Positions 38,211-49,600 of a DNA stretch of 64,000 nucleotides are shown here, one piece after another (within the stretch, counting starts at the first letter, position 1; every line of letters begins with the position of its first letter). The position numbers and the translations under genes were made by a program. This DNA comes from Marinobacter salarius (GTDB lineage Bacteria > Pseudomonadota > Gammaproteobacteria > Pseudomonadales > Oleiphilaceae): NCBI GenBank assembly GCA_000831005.1, contig CP007152.1:2046001-2110000 (forward strand), written 5' to 3'. The notes below the pieces were generated by a model. That model saw only the letters and a list, made by a program, of their open reading frames with translations. It ran no database searches and was not told the DNA's origin.

Positions 38211-39488
38211 ATGACACAGACCTTCTGGCTGACGGCCGCTGTATTAATCGTACTTGCCCTGGCGTTTGTGGTGGCGCCGTTGTTCCTGCACCGTTCCGGC
38301 CGGCGCGCGGAAATGGATCTGCGCAACCAGAACCTGTTGGCATATCGCAGCCGAATGGCGGAACTGGATCGCGAGTTTGAAGCCGGCGCGCTGGACGAGG
38401 AAAGCTATCAACAGCTCCGGGAAGAGCTGGCCGGCAGCATGCTTGATGATGTCCCGGATGCTGAGCGTGGTGTTATTGCTTCACCGGATCGGGCCAGGGG
38501 CGGGAAAAGCGCCATCGTCATTGCGATTGCCAGCCTCGCGGTTATTCCCGCCGCTGCGGTATACCTGTACGGACAGTGGGGCGCCATGGACGACGTCGAG
38601 CAGTTCCGCGCCATGCAGGAAATGATGGCAGCCGACAGCGATCGCCTGGGCCAGATGCAGGAACTGACGGCCCAGCTTCGCGAGCGGTTGGAGGACAATC
38701 CGGAGAACACCGAGGGCTGGGCCATGCTGGGGCGTAGCTATATGCGCATCGAGCAGTATGAGGATGCGGCGTGGGCCTTCGAACGGCTGGCAGAGAGTAT
38801 TGAGGACGATGAGAGCGGTAAAGCTGTCGCCTGGGGATTGTCAGCCCAGGCTGCATTTTTCCTGAGTGAGGGTGATCTCAACCCAGAGGTGTCGAACGCC
38901 ATTGAAAAAGCCAGGTCGCTGAATCCCGACGAGGTCAATTCCCTCGGCCTGCTCGGCATCCATGCCTTCAGCCAGCAGAACTTTGAGGAGGCGATCCGGT
39001 ATTGGGAGCGCATTGTGTCGGTGGCGCCCAATCATCCCCAGATTACGTCCATCCGCCAGGGCATTGAACAGGCCTATCAGCGCCTGGGTCGGGAGATGCC
39101 GCAGGAGCAGCCGTCAGAGGTATCCGGGGCCGGCGTAACCGTCCAGGTGGAAATAGACGAAGCATTCCAGGGCGAGATTCCTGACGACACCACCCTGTTT
39201 GTTCTGGCGCGTCGCGCGAATGTTCAGGGCGGGCCACCTCTGGCTGTGGCACGGCTGAGTGCGGGCCAGTTACCGATGGAGATCCGATTGGACGACCGCT
39301 TCAATATGTCCGCGAATGCAAAGCTGTCGGAGGCGGGTGAAGTGCGCCTGCAAGCGCGCCTGTCGCGCTCTGGCAACGCCAGGCCCCAGGCGGGTGACTG
39401 GCAGGGCGAGGTGGATCAGCCGGTGCCAGTGGGTGAAGGCGAAAACGAGCCTGTCACTCTGGTGATTGACACTCAATTAGTGCAGTAA
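38211..39488 (+). CDS. ccmI: Cytochrome c maturation protein CcmI (TPR)
   Basis: CcmI holds apocytochrome c for haem attachment. The 425-residue product has two membrane segments (about residues 5-25 and 100-120), a leucine-rich cytoplasmic loop between them (LLAYRSRMAELDREFEAG), TPR repeats (NTEGWAMLGRSYMRIEQYEDAAWAF, SLGLLGIHAFSQQNFEEAIRYWERI) and a C-terminal periplasmic domain. It is the last gene of the ccm operon and converges on batD, with four bases between the stops. Confidence 0.94.
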   Translation: MTQTFWLTAAVLIVLALAFVVAPLFLHRSGRRAEMDLRNQNLLAYRSRMAELDREFEAGALDEESYQQLREELAGSMLDDVPDAERGVIASPDRARGGKSAIVIAIASLAVIPAAAVYLYGQWGAMDDVEQFRAMQEMMAADSDRLGQMQELTAQLRERLEDNPENTEGWAMLGRSYMRIEQYEDAAWAFERLAESIEDDESGKAVAWGLSAQAAFFLSEGDLNPEVSNAIEKARSLNPDEVNSLGLLGIHAFSQQNFEEAIRYWERIVSVAPNHPQITSIRQGIEQAYQRLGREMPQEQPSEVSGAGVTVQVEIDEAFQGEIPDDTTLFVLARRANVQGGPPLAVARLSAGQLPMEIRLDDRFNMSANAKLSEAGEVRLQARLSRSGNARPQAGDWQGEVDQPVPVGEGENEPVTLVIDTQLVQ

Positions 39489-39492
39489 TCTT

Positions 39493-41244
39493 TTATCGGC
39501 TGGTGTTCAGGCCCTGCGGGTAGAGCGGCGGCAGCTGATCCCCGGGAGCTGACTCACTGGCGGTTCCGCGCACGCGGATCAGCGCTGCCACAAGCCGTTC
39601 TCCCTGCCAGGGCTCCGACGTAGCCGATTCACCGGGTGTCCCGAACAATCGCTGCTGAAGCTGTTCGATCTCGGCGGCCAGTTCCGTGTCGTCCAGAAAC
39701 CGGTTCACATCCGTTACGCTTTGGAAAGTGCGTTCCGGATGCCTTTGAGACATCCAGCGTACAAGCAGGTCGGTCGTTTTGGGCGATCCCGCCTGCGCTG
39801 CCTCGCACAGATCCCGGAATAGCACCTTTTCCCGGTTGTCTCCCTGACTCGCCACGACCTTGCCAGCACTGGTGCGACGCCTGCTGTACCACCAGGCCGC
39901 CAGTGTGATCAGCCAACCCACCAGAGCGGCCAGTGTGGCCAACGGCCAGAAGCCAGCGCCGGATTCCCCGTCAGTCTCACCTGATACCGGGTCATTGTTG
40001 GTCCTGGTGTCCGTTTCCGATGCGTCTTCCGGATTACTAGGCACCGAGTCGATCTGGCCGGGTATCCCCTCAACGACCAGTGTATGTGGCGGAATAACCG
40101 CTACTTTTTCGCTGTCGCTTTCAGTATCCCACCAGGGGATCCGGATCTCGGGCAAGGTTAATTTTCCAGGCTGCACTGGCACCAGTGCCGTGGTCTGGGT
40201 CAGTGTCGAAGTCAGCCCTTCGGTGCCGGGTGTGGTCGTGCGCTCGGGCTTTTCCGGGTAAGCCCGTATGCTATCGGGCGTCTGTTCCGGGAACGGCGGC
40301 AGCGATTCGGCAGGCAGGCCCTCCGTCCTCATGGTGAGGCTTCTGGTAAGGTTCTGGCCCGCTGTCAGGTTCTGGTTTCGTGGCAGTCCGGACTGGGTCA
40401 GCTCCAGCGTGCGGGCGGGCAACCAGGTGTCTCCGCTGAATTCCGCTGGCACACCCTTGACGGTGATATCAAACAGGTTGGCGCTGTCGCGGAGAAACTT
40501 CAATTGGCCCTGTTCATTCCGGGCCTGGCCCTCAAAGCGGATGGGCTGCAGACTGAGTTGTCCTTCTCTTTGGGGAAACAATGCGTAACGGCGCTCAACC
40601 ACACGATAGCGAACACCGTCCCGGTAGCGGGTGTACTCGTTCTGCTTGCCCAGCGATTCGACAATGGCATTCGGGTGCTCCGGTTCGGAGAGCTCGCCGC
40701 GAATGAGGTTGCCGGTGAAAAACAGCTTGATGGTGAGCACCAGCTGTTCCTGAACGTACACTTCGTCCTTGTCCGCGGCCAGCTCGATAAAGCTGTCTCT
40801 CTGGGCCTCGGTCTCCTGATCGGGTGGGGTGCCGCTGATAACCTCAATGGTGACGGGGGTTGAACGGGAATCCCGGAAGCTCAGGGGCGGAATGGTCAAT
40901 TCACCGGTCTTTTTGGGCGCGAGCTGGTACGTCCATGTGATCTCGCCCACCATTTCATTGTTGACGGTGCGAATGGAGTATTGCTGGTTGCGGGCGAGAA
41001 TTTCGAAGTCGTCTTCTACCTTTTCGATGTCCGGTTTTGGCAGACTCGACAAGTCGAAATCGAACAGGTTTCCCAGATTGATATCGATTTTGGTGCTGCC
41101 CTTGACGCTCAGGGTAAGCACTTCGCCCTCGTAAAGACGGGTTCTGTCGGGTTCGACGGTCAGATCGTTGGTTGCCATGGCCGGTCCTGCCATGGTGACA
41201 AGCAGCAGTATCAGAATAAACGGACCGGTCAGCCGGCTTACCAT
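39493..41244 (-). CDS. batD: BatD-like oxygen-tolerance protein
   Basis: A 583-residue BatD-family protein. It has a signal peptide (ILILLLVTMAGPAMA), a large periplasmic region with beta-rich repeats (GEVLTLSVKG, PPLSFRD, DKDEVYVQEQLVLTIKLFF), a membrane segment near residue 440 (FWPLATLAALVGWLITLAAWW) and a cytoplasmic tail. BatD occurs with BatA and BatB/C in MoxR-type clusters linked to envelope stress or aerotolerance; the exact role is not settled. Its start overlaps the upstream gene's end. The frame is intact. Confidence 0.9.
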   Translation of the reverse strand: MVSRLTGPFILILLLVTMAGPAMATNDLTVEPDRTRLYEGEVLTLSVKGSTKIDINLGNLFDFDLSSLPKPDIEKVEDDFEILARNQQYSIRTVNNEMVGEITWTYQLAPKKTGELTIPPLSFRDSRSTPVTIEVISGTPPDQETEAQRDSFIELAADKDEVYVQEQLVLTIKLFFTGNLIRGELSEPEHPNAIVESLGKQNEYTRYRDGVRYRVVERRYALFPQREGQLSLQPIRFEGQARNEQGQLKFLRDSANLFDITVKGVPAEFSGDTWLPARTLELTQSGLPRNQNLTAGQNLTRSLTMRTEGLPAESLPPFPEQTPDSIRAYPEKPERTTTPGTEGLTSTLTQTTALVPVQPGKLTLPEIRIPWWDTESDSEKVAVIPPHTLVVEGIPGQIDSVPSNPEDASETDTRTNNDPVSGETDGESGAGFWPLATLAALVGWLITLAAWWYSRRRTSAGKVVASQGDNREKVLFRDLCEAAQAGSPKTTDLLVRWMSQRHPERTFQSVTDVNRFLDDTELAAEIEQLQQRLFGTPGESATSEPWQGERLVAALIRVRGTASESAPGDQLPPLYPQGLNTSR

Positions 41245-43048
41245 GGTGTATCGCCCTCGTCAGATGGTGTTTCTCGTTCCTGGTATTGTTGCAGGAATTT
41301 GCGCCTCAACAGTCCGCCCGGATTATCGGGCACGCGCCGGAGCCATTGTTCCTGTCCCTGGGTCAGCGGGGAAGTATCAAGCTCCGCCGGTGCCTGGATG
41401 TTTGTCCGTCGCTCTCTGAAGCGTCGGCATCACGCTGGCGTTGTTGAGCGCTCTCCTCCTGCTTTTCCTGTTGGTCGCTTTGGCCGTTCTGTTGGCTATC
41501 CTCTGGCTCGTTCTTTTGCTGTCCATTGTGTTGATTATCCGGCTGGTTCTGCCCGGCCTGATCTGACGGGTCGCCGTCCTGGTTCTGAGTATCCGACCCA
41601 TTCTGTGAGTTCTGCTGGTTACCCTGCTGCTGTTGATTGCCGTCCTGATCTGACGATTCACTGCCGTCCCCGCTGGATTGGTTCTGTTGCTGCTCCAGCA
41701 GCTGTTTCACCAGGTCACGGTTGAACAAGGCGTCTTCATGTCCAGGTTGCTTCGCCAGCACATTCTCGTAGGCCTCGAGGGCTTCTTCCAGCTTGCCGGC
41801 ACGGGCCAGGGCGTTGCCGCGGTTGTAGCTTGCCCTGGGTGTGTCTTCGCTGGCGAACGCGCCCGCTGCGGACTCATAGTCACCTGAGCGATAGAGTGCA
41901 CTACCACGCCACTGCGGATTGTCGAGAATCCTGGCTGCCTGTTCCGGGTCTTCTTCGATCAGCGCGGGCGCACGCTGATCCTCCCGGGACCAAAGGGCGT
42001 CCCAGTCCATGGCCATTGCGGGACGTGGGGTGAGGGGCAAAAGTGTTAGCAGTACCGCCACCATGGCACCGCGACGCCAGCCGAGCAATGCCAGTGGCGC
42101 GGCCAGCCACAATAGCCAGTAGCCATCATCCTGCCAGCGGTTGACCGTCAGGTCGCGCTCGCTGTCTTGCCAGTTGTCCGAGTCAATGGGGCGCAGCTCC
42201 AGGCTGCGGATGTCCTCGTCCGTAATGGTCAGGCTATGGCTGTCTCCACCATTGCTTTTCGCCAGTTCCGCCATGCCTGCGGGGTCCGCACGGGTAATCA
42301 CGATGTCGCCGCCATCACGAATGAATCCTTGGCGTGCCAGCGGTATTGGACCACCCTCTGACGTACCAACGGTCAGGGTGCTGAGCGCGAACCGACTGCC
42401 CGTCAGGGTATCGCTGATGCGAGGAAGGTAACGCTCGTCCACATTGTCTGCAATCAGTAACAGTCGCCCCGTCCCCGGGGCGCCCTGTTCCAGCAGGTCA
42501 AGGCCACGTTGTATGCCGAGATCGGTTCGGTTTCCTGCAGCTGGCATGATCACCGGTTCGAGTACCTCCAGCATGCCCTCGATGGTATTGCTGTCATCCG
42601 TCAGCGGTGTGACCGCATGAGCGTCCGCGGCATAGACCACCAGGGCGGTCAGGCTTCCCTCCCGTGCTTTCAGAATATCGCGAATCTTGCGCTTGGCCAC
42701 AGTCAGGCGGTCGGGCGTTACATCGGTGGCAAGCATTGACAGCGACAGGTCCAGCACGATAACAAGGCTGTCATTCTGTTGTTGCAGTGGCGTGGGCGCC
42801 TTGCGCCACGACGGGCCGGCGAGGGCAACGGCAAGCGCCACGAGGGCGGCAACGACCGGCAATACGGGCGAGCGTTTTTGACCGCCCGCTGCGCCAGACT
42901 GACTGATCAGTGGGCGCAGCAGTTGCGGCGGTATCACGCGGCTCCAGCCACTGTCGCTCTGGCGGACGCGTTTGAATACCAGCGGCAGGACAAGGGCGAC
43001 AAGAAGTAACAGCAGCCACAGTGGGCGCAGGAAGTGAAAATCAGCCAT
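41238..43048 (-). CDS. batB: BatB/BatC-like protein: VWA domain plus TPR (frame broken once)
   Basis: An N-terminal pair of membrane segments, a von Willebrand factor A domain with a MIDAS motif (IVLDLSLSMLATD), a further membrane segment (WLLWLAAPLALLGW) and TPR repeats (YNRGNALARAGKLEEALEAYENVLAKQPGHEDALFNRDLV) are followed by a Gln/Asn/Ser/Asp-rich stretch of about 100 residues. The frame breaks near 41410; restoring one base joins it to a tail ending in REYPSDEG-like residues and DTPW, with its stop (41238-41240) overlapping the batD start. Repaired length is about 603. The ATG at 43048 has GGAGG upstream. Confidence 0.88.
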
Positions 43049-44060
43049 GGTTCCCTCCCCGTGCGTTGTTTCTGGTCTCAAGCCGGTTGCTGGCCACTCT
43101 GGCGCCCTGGAGTAGCAGCCAGATCAGGACGGCAATCCCGGCGGGCCAGACGTACAGTTCAGTCACCGGTCGATAGTGCTTGCCTTCCAGTTCGATGGGT
43201 TCGAGCTGTTGATGCTTTCGTAGATCAGTTCCAGCTCGGGCAGACTGCGGGCCCGGAAGTACTCACCGCCGGTCTGCTGGGCAATTCGCGTCAGCAAACC
43301 TTCATCGAGGTCGCGGGATGGGTTGACCCGGCGCGAGCCGAGCAGCCCACGCTGAACCATGGTTTCGGCGCCAATCCCGATGGTGTAGATGCGTACGCCA
43401 GCGGCTTTTGCAATCTCCGCCGCCTTGTCCGGCGCGATCTCACCAGCGGTGTTGCGCCATCGGTCAGCAGGATCACCACACGTTGCTCCTGGGGGCGATC
43501 ACGAAGGCGTTTGACCGCCAGACCAAGGGCGTCACCGATGGCCGTGGCCCGCCCGGCCATGCCGATACCGGCTTCATGCAGCAGCGTGCGAACGGTGGCG
43601 AGGTCAAAGGTCAGCGGCGCCTGGATATAGGGTTCCGTACCGAACAACAGCAGCCCCAGGCGGTCACCTTCACGGCGCTGGATAAAGTCATCCAGCACGC
43701 GCTTCACCGCCTGTAGTCGGTTTATGCTGCGGCCCTGGATGACCATGTCCTGTTCGTCCATTGACGGGGAAATATCCACTGCCAGAAGCAGGTCACGACC
43801 GCTGACCGGCAACTGTACCTGTTCGCCGACGTGTTGGGGGCGCGCCAGGGCCACGACCAGCAGCAGCCAGATCAGCAACAGTGCCAGTTGCTGCCAAAGG
43901 GGGGCGTGGCTGCCGCTACGGCTGACACCCGGCAGGTCCGATAACCAATGCCCGACCGGAAAAACAGGTGCCTCCACAGTCTGAGCACTGCGTTTGCGTA
44001 AACGGATTATCAGGGCACCAGAGCCAGTAGCAGGGCCCATGGAAACGCAAGGCTCAGCAT
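43041..44060 (-). CDS. batA: BatA-like VWA-domain protein (frame broken three times)
   Basis: A VWA-domain membrane protein with the MIDAS motif LLLAVDISPSMDEQDM, flanking N- and C-terminal membrane segments, and VVILLTDGANTAGEIAP after repair. Breaks: near 44018 (lost C; LLALVPLIIRLRKRS), near 43447 (lost A; DGANTAGEIA) and near 43204 (lost C; ESINQLEPIELEGKHYRPV). The repaired protein has about 340 residues, a normal BatA. The ATG at 44060 gives MLSLAFPWALLLAL. It overlaps the genes on both sides, so the cluster is translated as one coupled unit. Confidence 0.88.
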
Positions 44061-44524
44061 TTTTGGCCTCCCAGCCAGACACGGGCGAACGCGATAGCAT
44101 CACTGGTATGGCACTCGGGGGTTGGTTGCCAACTGCTGTTCACCATGGCTTCCACCACCGGGCGTGAGGCAATGCGATCCTTCGGGCTGGTTTCCAGAAG
44201 AAAGCGAACCCAGGGTTCGCCGGACAGGGATTCCGGGAGGCGTTCAGGGTAGCGGATACGCGCGGCTTGTTTCAGTAGAGCGTTCAGCGCGCCGAACCAT
44301 TGGCTGTTGGGTGTTGCGGCCTGCTCCAGTCGGTTCAATTCTGTAATGGCGGTTTTCAGCCAGCGGTTTTTGCGCCGTTTTCGTCGGATCAGCACAAACG
44401 CCAGAATGCCCAGGGCAATTGCGATAGCCATCAGCAACCACCAGCCGGGCGCCGGTGGCCAGAAGCCTCCGGATTGTGGCAGATGAATGTCTCTGAGCTG
44501 GCTCAGTGGGTCCTGTTGCATCAT
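44054..44524 (-). CDS. DUF4381 family membrane protein of the Bat cluster
   Basis: A 156-residue protein starting MMQQDPLSQLRDIHLPQ, with a proline-rich segment, one membrane helix (WWLLMAIAIALGILAFVLI), a very basic stretch (RRKRRKNRW) and a cytoplasmic helical tail ending in a tryptophan-containing ARVWLGG motif. This is the DUF4381 layout, found between DUF58 and BatA in such clusters. I start at the ATG 44524, since the longer frame to 44569 overlaps the DUF58 gene. Function unknown. Confidence 0.83.
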   Translation of the reverse strand: MMQQDPLSQLRDIHLPQSGGFWPPAPGWWLLMAIAIALGILAFVLIRRKRRKNRWLKTAITELNRLEQAATPNSQWFGALNALLKQAARIRYPERLPESLSGEPWVRFLLETSPKDRIASRPVVEAMVNSSWQPTPECHTSDAIAFARVWLGGQKC

Positions 44525-44543
44525 GGGGTCTTTGCGGTTCCTG

Positions 44544-45494
44544 TCATCCGATGTGCCCCCGGGGGCCAAGCAGTGCCTGCAACGCCAACGCTGGCTGATC
44601 GCCGGTCATGACGCTGGCGGGCTGTACCCCCGCCGTTCGAAAGCACTCCTCAAGGGCCTCTGTATGCTGGCGAACCTTGTCCGCATAGGCCCTCTGGAAG
44701 CGGGGGTTGCTGCTATCGAACCACACCGGTCCGTCTTCGCCGGCAATGGCGAAACGACCGCTTTCAGGTAACTTCAGCTCCAATGGGTCAACAACTCTCA
44801 GTGCGCTGACCGTGTTGTGACGTGCCAGTGAACCGAGTAGCCGCGACGTTTCTGAGGTAATGGTCAGGAAGTCACTGATGACGAAAATGCGGCTACCGGT
44901 GTGGGCCACACGGCGAGCTTCCCGCAGGGCGGTATCCAGGGTGGCGTTTTCCACGCCGGCGGCCGCAACGGCGCTTGAGTCGCGCGTGCTTCTTTGCTGC
45001 CTTGCCACGGTGTCGAGGAACTGCAGTACCGATTTCTTGCGCCGCGCCGGGCGCTGTACGGTGAGTTCGTTGCCGTTGAAAACGATTCCTCCCACCTGAT
45101 CGCCAGACCAGAGGGCAAGCCAGGCCAGGATACCGGCAATCTGGGCGCCGCGGACCTGTTTGTAGGCACCGGTGCTGGCGAAAAACAGTGAAGGCCCGAG
45201 GTCGCAAAGCAGGAGCACGGGGCGCTCGCGCTCTTCCTCGTAGAGCTTTGTGTGCGGCGACTGCCGTCGGGCGGTCACCCGCCAGTCGATGCTGCGGATA
45301 TCGTCCCCGGGCTGATACTGGCGCACTTCAGCAAAGGCCATGCCCCGCCCGCGCCGGGGAGAGCGTTGCAGGCCGGCCTGCCGGGATCTTACCGGGCGCG
45401 CAGCAGGCAACTTCAATGCGCGGGCATCTGCCTGAAGGCGAATGAGACCGGAAAGGGGAATATGAGTCGCTGGCTCTTCGGGCGTCATGGTCAC
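44544..45494 (-). CDS. DUF58 family protein (MoxR-associated)
   Basis: A 316-residue DUF58 protein with the family hallmark GMAFAEVRQYQPGDDIRSIDWRVTARR followed by EEERERPVLLLCDLGPSL, a VWA-like fold. DUF58 proteins nearly always follow a MoxR ATPase, as here, and are thought to act as its adaptor. There is no membrane segment. The frame is intact, and it begins four bases after the moxR stop. Confidence 0.93.
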   Translation of the reverse strand: MTMTPEEPATHIPLSGLIRLQADARALKLPAARPVRSRQAGLQRSPRRGRGMAFAEVRQYQPGDDIRSIDWRVTARRQSPHTKLYEEERERPVLLLCDLGPSLFFASTGAYKQVRGAQIAGILAWLALWSGDQVGGIVFNGNELTVQRPARRKKSVLQFLDTVARQQRSTRDSSAVAAAGVENATLDTALREARRVAHTGSRIFVISDFLTITSETSRLLGSLARHNTVSALRVVDPLELKLPESGRFAIAGEDGPVWFDSSNPRFQRAYADKVRQHTEALEECFRTAGVQPASVMTGDQPALALQALLGPRGHIG

Positions 45495-45498
45495 GGTG

Positions 45499-46461
45499 TC
45501 AGGCTGTTACCGGAACGCGGTCTATCAGGCGCTGGATAATAGCATCTGCAGTCAGGCCTTCGGCTTCGGCTTCGAAGGTCAGCAAAATACGATGGCGAAG
45601 AACGTCGAAGGCAATGTTCCGCACATCGTCCGGGCTGACGTAGTCCCGTCCTTCCAGCCACGCCATGGCTCTGGCGCAGCGGTCCAGCGCGATGGTGCCT
45701 CGTGGGCTGGCTCCGAAGGCAGTCCAGCGGGCCAGTTCCGGGTCGAGTGACGCCGGGTCACGGGTGGCCAGCACCAAAGCCAGCAGGTATTGCTCGACGG
45801 GCTCTGACATATAGATGTCGGAAACCGCATGCCGGGCTTCGAAAACCTGGTCGGCCGTCAGGCGGACTTCAGCGGCCACCTGCCCACGGCGGTAGTCGTT
45901 GCGCGCCAGGTGAAGAATCTCTTTTTCGGCCACGGCGGACGGATAGTCAATCACTACATGCATCAGGAACCGGTCGAGCTGGGCTTCAGGCAGGGGGTAG
46001 GTGCCTTCCTGTTCGATGGGGTTCTGGGTGGCCATTACCATGAACAGGCGATCCAGCGGGAAGGTGCGCATGCCGACACTGACCTGGCGTTCGCCCATGG
46101 CTTCGAGCAACGCTGACTGTACCTTGGCCGGCGCCCGGTTAATTTCATCGGCCAGCACCAGGTTATGGAAGATCGGGCCATGCTGGAACTCGAATTGCCC
46201 GGTTTCGGCTCGGTAGATCTCACTGCCGGTGACGTCGGATGGCAGCAAGTCCGGGGTGAACTGGATACGGTGAAAGTCGCCTTCGAGGTGGTCGGCGAGG
46301 GCCTTGATGGCGGTGGTTTTTGCCAGGCCGGGAGCGCCCTCAACCAGCAGGTGGCCATCGGCCAACAGGGCAATCAGCAAACGGTCCACCAGTTTTTCCT
46401 GGCCAATAATCCTTTTTGCTAACTGAGACCTGAGCTCTCCAAACGTATGCTGTAATGCCAT
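45499..46461 (-). CDS. MoxR-family AAA+ ATPase
   Basis: A 320-residue AAA+ ATPase with Walker A (EGAPGLAKTTAIKAL), Walker B (LVLADEINRAPAKVQSALLEAM), sensor 1 (FMVMATQNPIEQEGTYPLPEAQLDRF) and the C-terminal lid (YVSPDDVRNIAFDVLRHRI). MoxR proteins act as chaperones with VWA-domain partners; the partners here are the downstream DUF58 and Bat proteins. It is the first gene of the minus-strand cluster and divergent from gdhB over a 144-base gap. Confidence 0.94.
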   Translation of the reverse strand: MALQHTFGELRSQLAKRIIGQEKLVDRLLIALLADGHLLVEGAPGLAKTTAIKALADHLEGDFHRIQFTPDLLPSDVTGSEIYRAETGQFEFQHGPIFHNLVLADEINRAPAKVQSALLEAMGERQVSVGMRTFPLDRLFMVMATQNPIEQEGTYPLPEAQLDRFLMHVVIDYPSAVAEKEILHLARNDYRRGQVAAEVRLTADQVFEARHAVSDIYMSEPVEQYLLALVLATRDPASLDPELARWTAFGASPRGTIALDRCARAMAWLEGRDYVSPDDVRNIAFDVLRHRILLTFEAEAEGLTADAIIQRLIDRVPVTA

Positions 46462-46605
46462 GGGGGGTGTCCACTCCTACTGCAGAGACGGTTCGCGTAA
46501 GTAGATGCCGCAGTTTTCGCATCTGTGGGGCAAAAATCAAGGCTTTGACTATGCTTATGTGACGGTACACCGATTACGTTTATTTCACACTCACAGAGGT
46601 CGACT

Positions 46606-49600
46606 ATGAATGCGCTGACGATCGCCAGCAAGGAACAGTTTTTCCAACAGCTGGACGAAGCTTTCGCTGAAAAAATAGCGAAAACCGAAGCGAAAAAGAT
46701 CAGTGAATTCGCGAAGCAGCATTATGCTCACATTCCTCTTGAAGAACTTATAAGTCGACGATTTTCCGATACCTATGGGGCTATCCTCGCGGCCTGGCAA
46801 TTTCTTCAGAAACGGTCCGCCGAGGAAACCCCTGTGTCCGTGTTCAATCCGGACCTCGAAAGTGATGGCTGGCAGTCAACGCATACTGTCATTTTTATTC
46901 TTCATCCGAACATGCCGTTTCTAATCGATTCCCTGCGAATTGCCATTAACCAGCGGGAAATCGGTACCCACTCGATTCAGCACTCCATACTTCAGGTGGA
47001 GCGGGACACTCAGGGCAAACTGAAAAAACTGCATCCTCCGAAAAAGAAGTCCGCCAATGCCAGCTACGAGGCGTTCATTGTGCTGGAGATTGACCGGCAT
47101 AGCAGCCCGGAAGACCTGAGATCGCTTGAAGAGGTGCTGCAAACCATTCTTCATGAAGTCCGAATAGCGGTCAGTGACTTTCCGATTGTGACTGAAAAAG
47201 TCAATGAAATCAGCCGGGAGCTGGATAATACCACGGCCGGTATCGACGAGGAGGAAAAGGAAGAGGCGAAGGCCTTCCTGGCGTGGCTGGTCAAGGACCA
47301 CTTCACCTTCCTCGCTACGACGAATACGATTTTGCCAAGGACAAGAGCGGGCTGGTGGTCCGCCGTGTGGAGAATTCCGAACTGGGCATCCTGCGGGTGA
47401 ACAACGAGCGCCCGGATCGTGTTCGGCTCAATGAATTGCCACAGCGCACCCGGCATGAAATGACCCGCACCGATGATATCTTCATTTTCGCGAAGTCGGC
47501 CCAGCGTTCACGGGTTCACCGTCCGGCCTATCCGGACTACATCGCCGTCAAGAAGTTCAACAGCAAGGGCGAGGTGGTCGGCGAGCGCCGTTTCCTGGGG
47601 TTGTATACCTCACGGGTCTACAACGAGCGCCCGGATGAAATTCCCCTGCTGCGCCGCAAGTTCCAGACGGTCATGCGGCGGTCGGGGTTCCTGCGTGATG
47701 ACTACGCGGGCAAGGAACTGGATCAGATCCTCACGGTGTATCCCCGGGACGAACTGTTCCAGATAGAGCCGGGCGAGCTGCTGTCCGTCGCCAAGAGCAT
47801 TCTCTATATTCAGGAACGTCGTCGTATCGAGCTGTTCATGCGGGAAGACGTGTATGGCCAGTTCGTGACCTGCCTGGCGTTCTTCCCCCGGGATATCTAC
47901 AACACCGAGTTGCGCCTGAAGGTCGAACAGGAGTTGCTGGAGACCCTGGGTGCCGAAGACATCGAATTTGTGACCCACTTTTCCGAATCGGTTCTGGCGC
48001 GGGTGCAGTTCACGATACGGGTGCCCCAGGTGGAAAACCGGCAGCTTCCGATTTCCGAGATTCGTGACAAGGTGATCGGCTGGCACAGTCCTGGCGTGAT
48101 GGCCTGCTGGAAGCGCTGACCGAGGCCTATGGCGAAGAGCAGGGTAACGAGATGTTCCGCGTGTACTCTGGCGGTTTCCCTGCCAGTTACAAAGACATGT
48201 TCTCGCCCCGGCGTGCTGCCATTGATCTTGAGCATATCTCCGGCGCAGCTGAGGAAAAGCATCTCACCATGAGCTTCTATCGGGCTCTGGAAGAGGATGA
48301 GAGTACGCTTCACTTTAAGCTTTTCTACCCGGATGAGCCGCTACCGCTGTCCGATGTGATGCCCATATTCGACAATCTGGGTTTCCGGGTGATCGGCGAG
48401 CACCCCTTTGAAGTCAGTGACCGGAAAGGCAAGACCGTATGGATACACGACTTCACCCTGCAGGCGCACAGTGGGAAAGTGGTGGATATCCATCGTATCC
48501 GGCCTATTTTCGAGGATCTGTTCCGTCGCGTGTGGTACGGCGATGCCGAGAATGACGCTTCAACAGGCTGCTGCTGTCCTCCTACATGAGCTGGCGGGAG
48601 ATCGCCTTGCTGCGGACCTTCGCCCGTTACATGCGTCAGATCCGCTTTTCCAACAGCCAGACCTTTATCTCCAACACCCTGGTCAACCATGTGGACCTGA
48701 CGCGGTTGTTGCTGGAATTCTTTGAGGTGCGCTTCAATCCGGAGCGTTACCAGAGCGAGGGCAAAAGTGCGGCTGCGCAACAGAAGCTTGAGATCGAGTT
48801 CAACGCCGGGCTGGATGAGGTAGAGAACCTGAGTGAAGACCGGGTCCTGCGCCTGTTCCTGGAGCTGATGCAGGCTACCCTGCGTACCAACTATTACCAG
48901 CCCGACGGCGAAGGTAAGACAAAGCCGTATATCAGTGTGAAATTCGACCCCTCCCGCATTCCGGATATGCCGCTGCCCATGCCCATGTTCGAGATTTTCG
49001 TCTACTCACCTCGGGTTGAGGGCGTGCATCTGCGTGGTGGCAAGGTGGCCCGAGGGGGCTTGCGCTGGTCCGACCGTTTCGAGGACTATCGCACCGAGAT
49101 TCTCGGGCTGGTGAAAGCCCAGCAGGTCAAGAACGCGGTGATCGTGCCAGTCGGTGCCAAGGGCGGTTTCGTGGCCAAACGCCTTCCGGACATGTCGGAT
49201 CGCGAGGCTTCCAGGCCGAGGGTATCGAGGCCTATAAAACGTTCATCCGTGGCCTGCTGGACATTACCGACAACCTGGTGGACGCCGGTATCCAGCCGCC
49301 AGCGTCGGTGATTCGTCACGATGAGGATGACCATTACCTGGTTGTGGCTGCGGACAAGGGGACTGCAACTTTCTCGGACATCGCCAATGGTCTGGCCGCG
49401 GAGTATGGCTTCTGGATGGGGGATGCTTTTGCCTCCGGTGGCAGCAACGGTTATGACCACAAGAAAATGGGCATAACCGCCCGTGGTGCCTGGGTGTCCG
49501 TGGAACGCCATTTTCGCGAGCTGGGCATCAACCCGGCCCTGGATGAGTTCACCGCCATCGGTATCGGTGATATGGCGGGAGACGTGTTCGGCAACGGCCT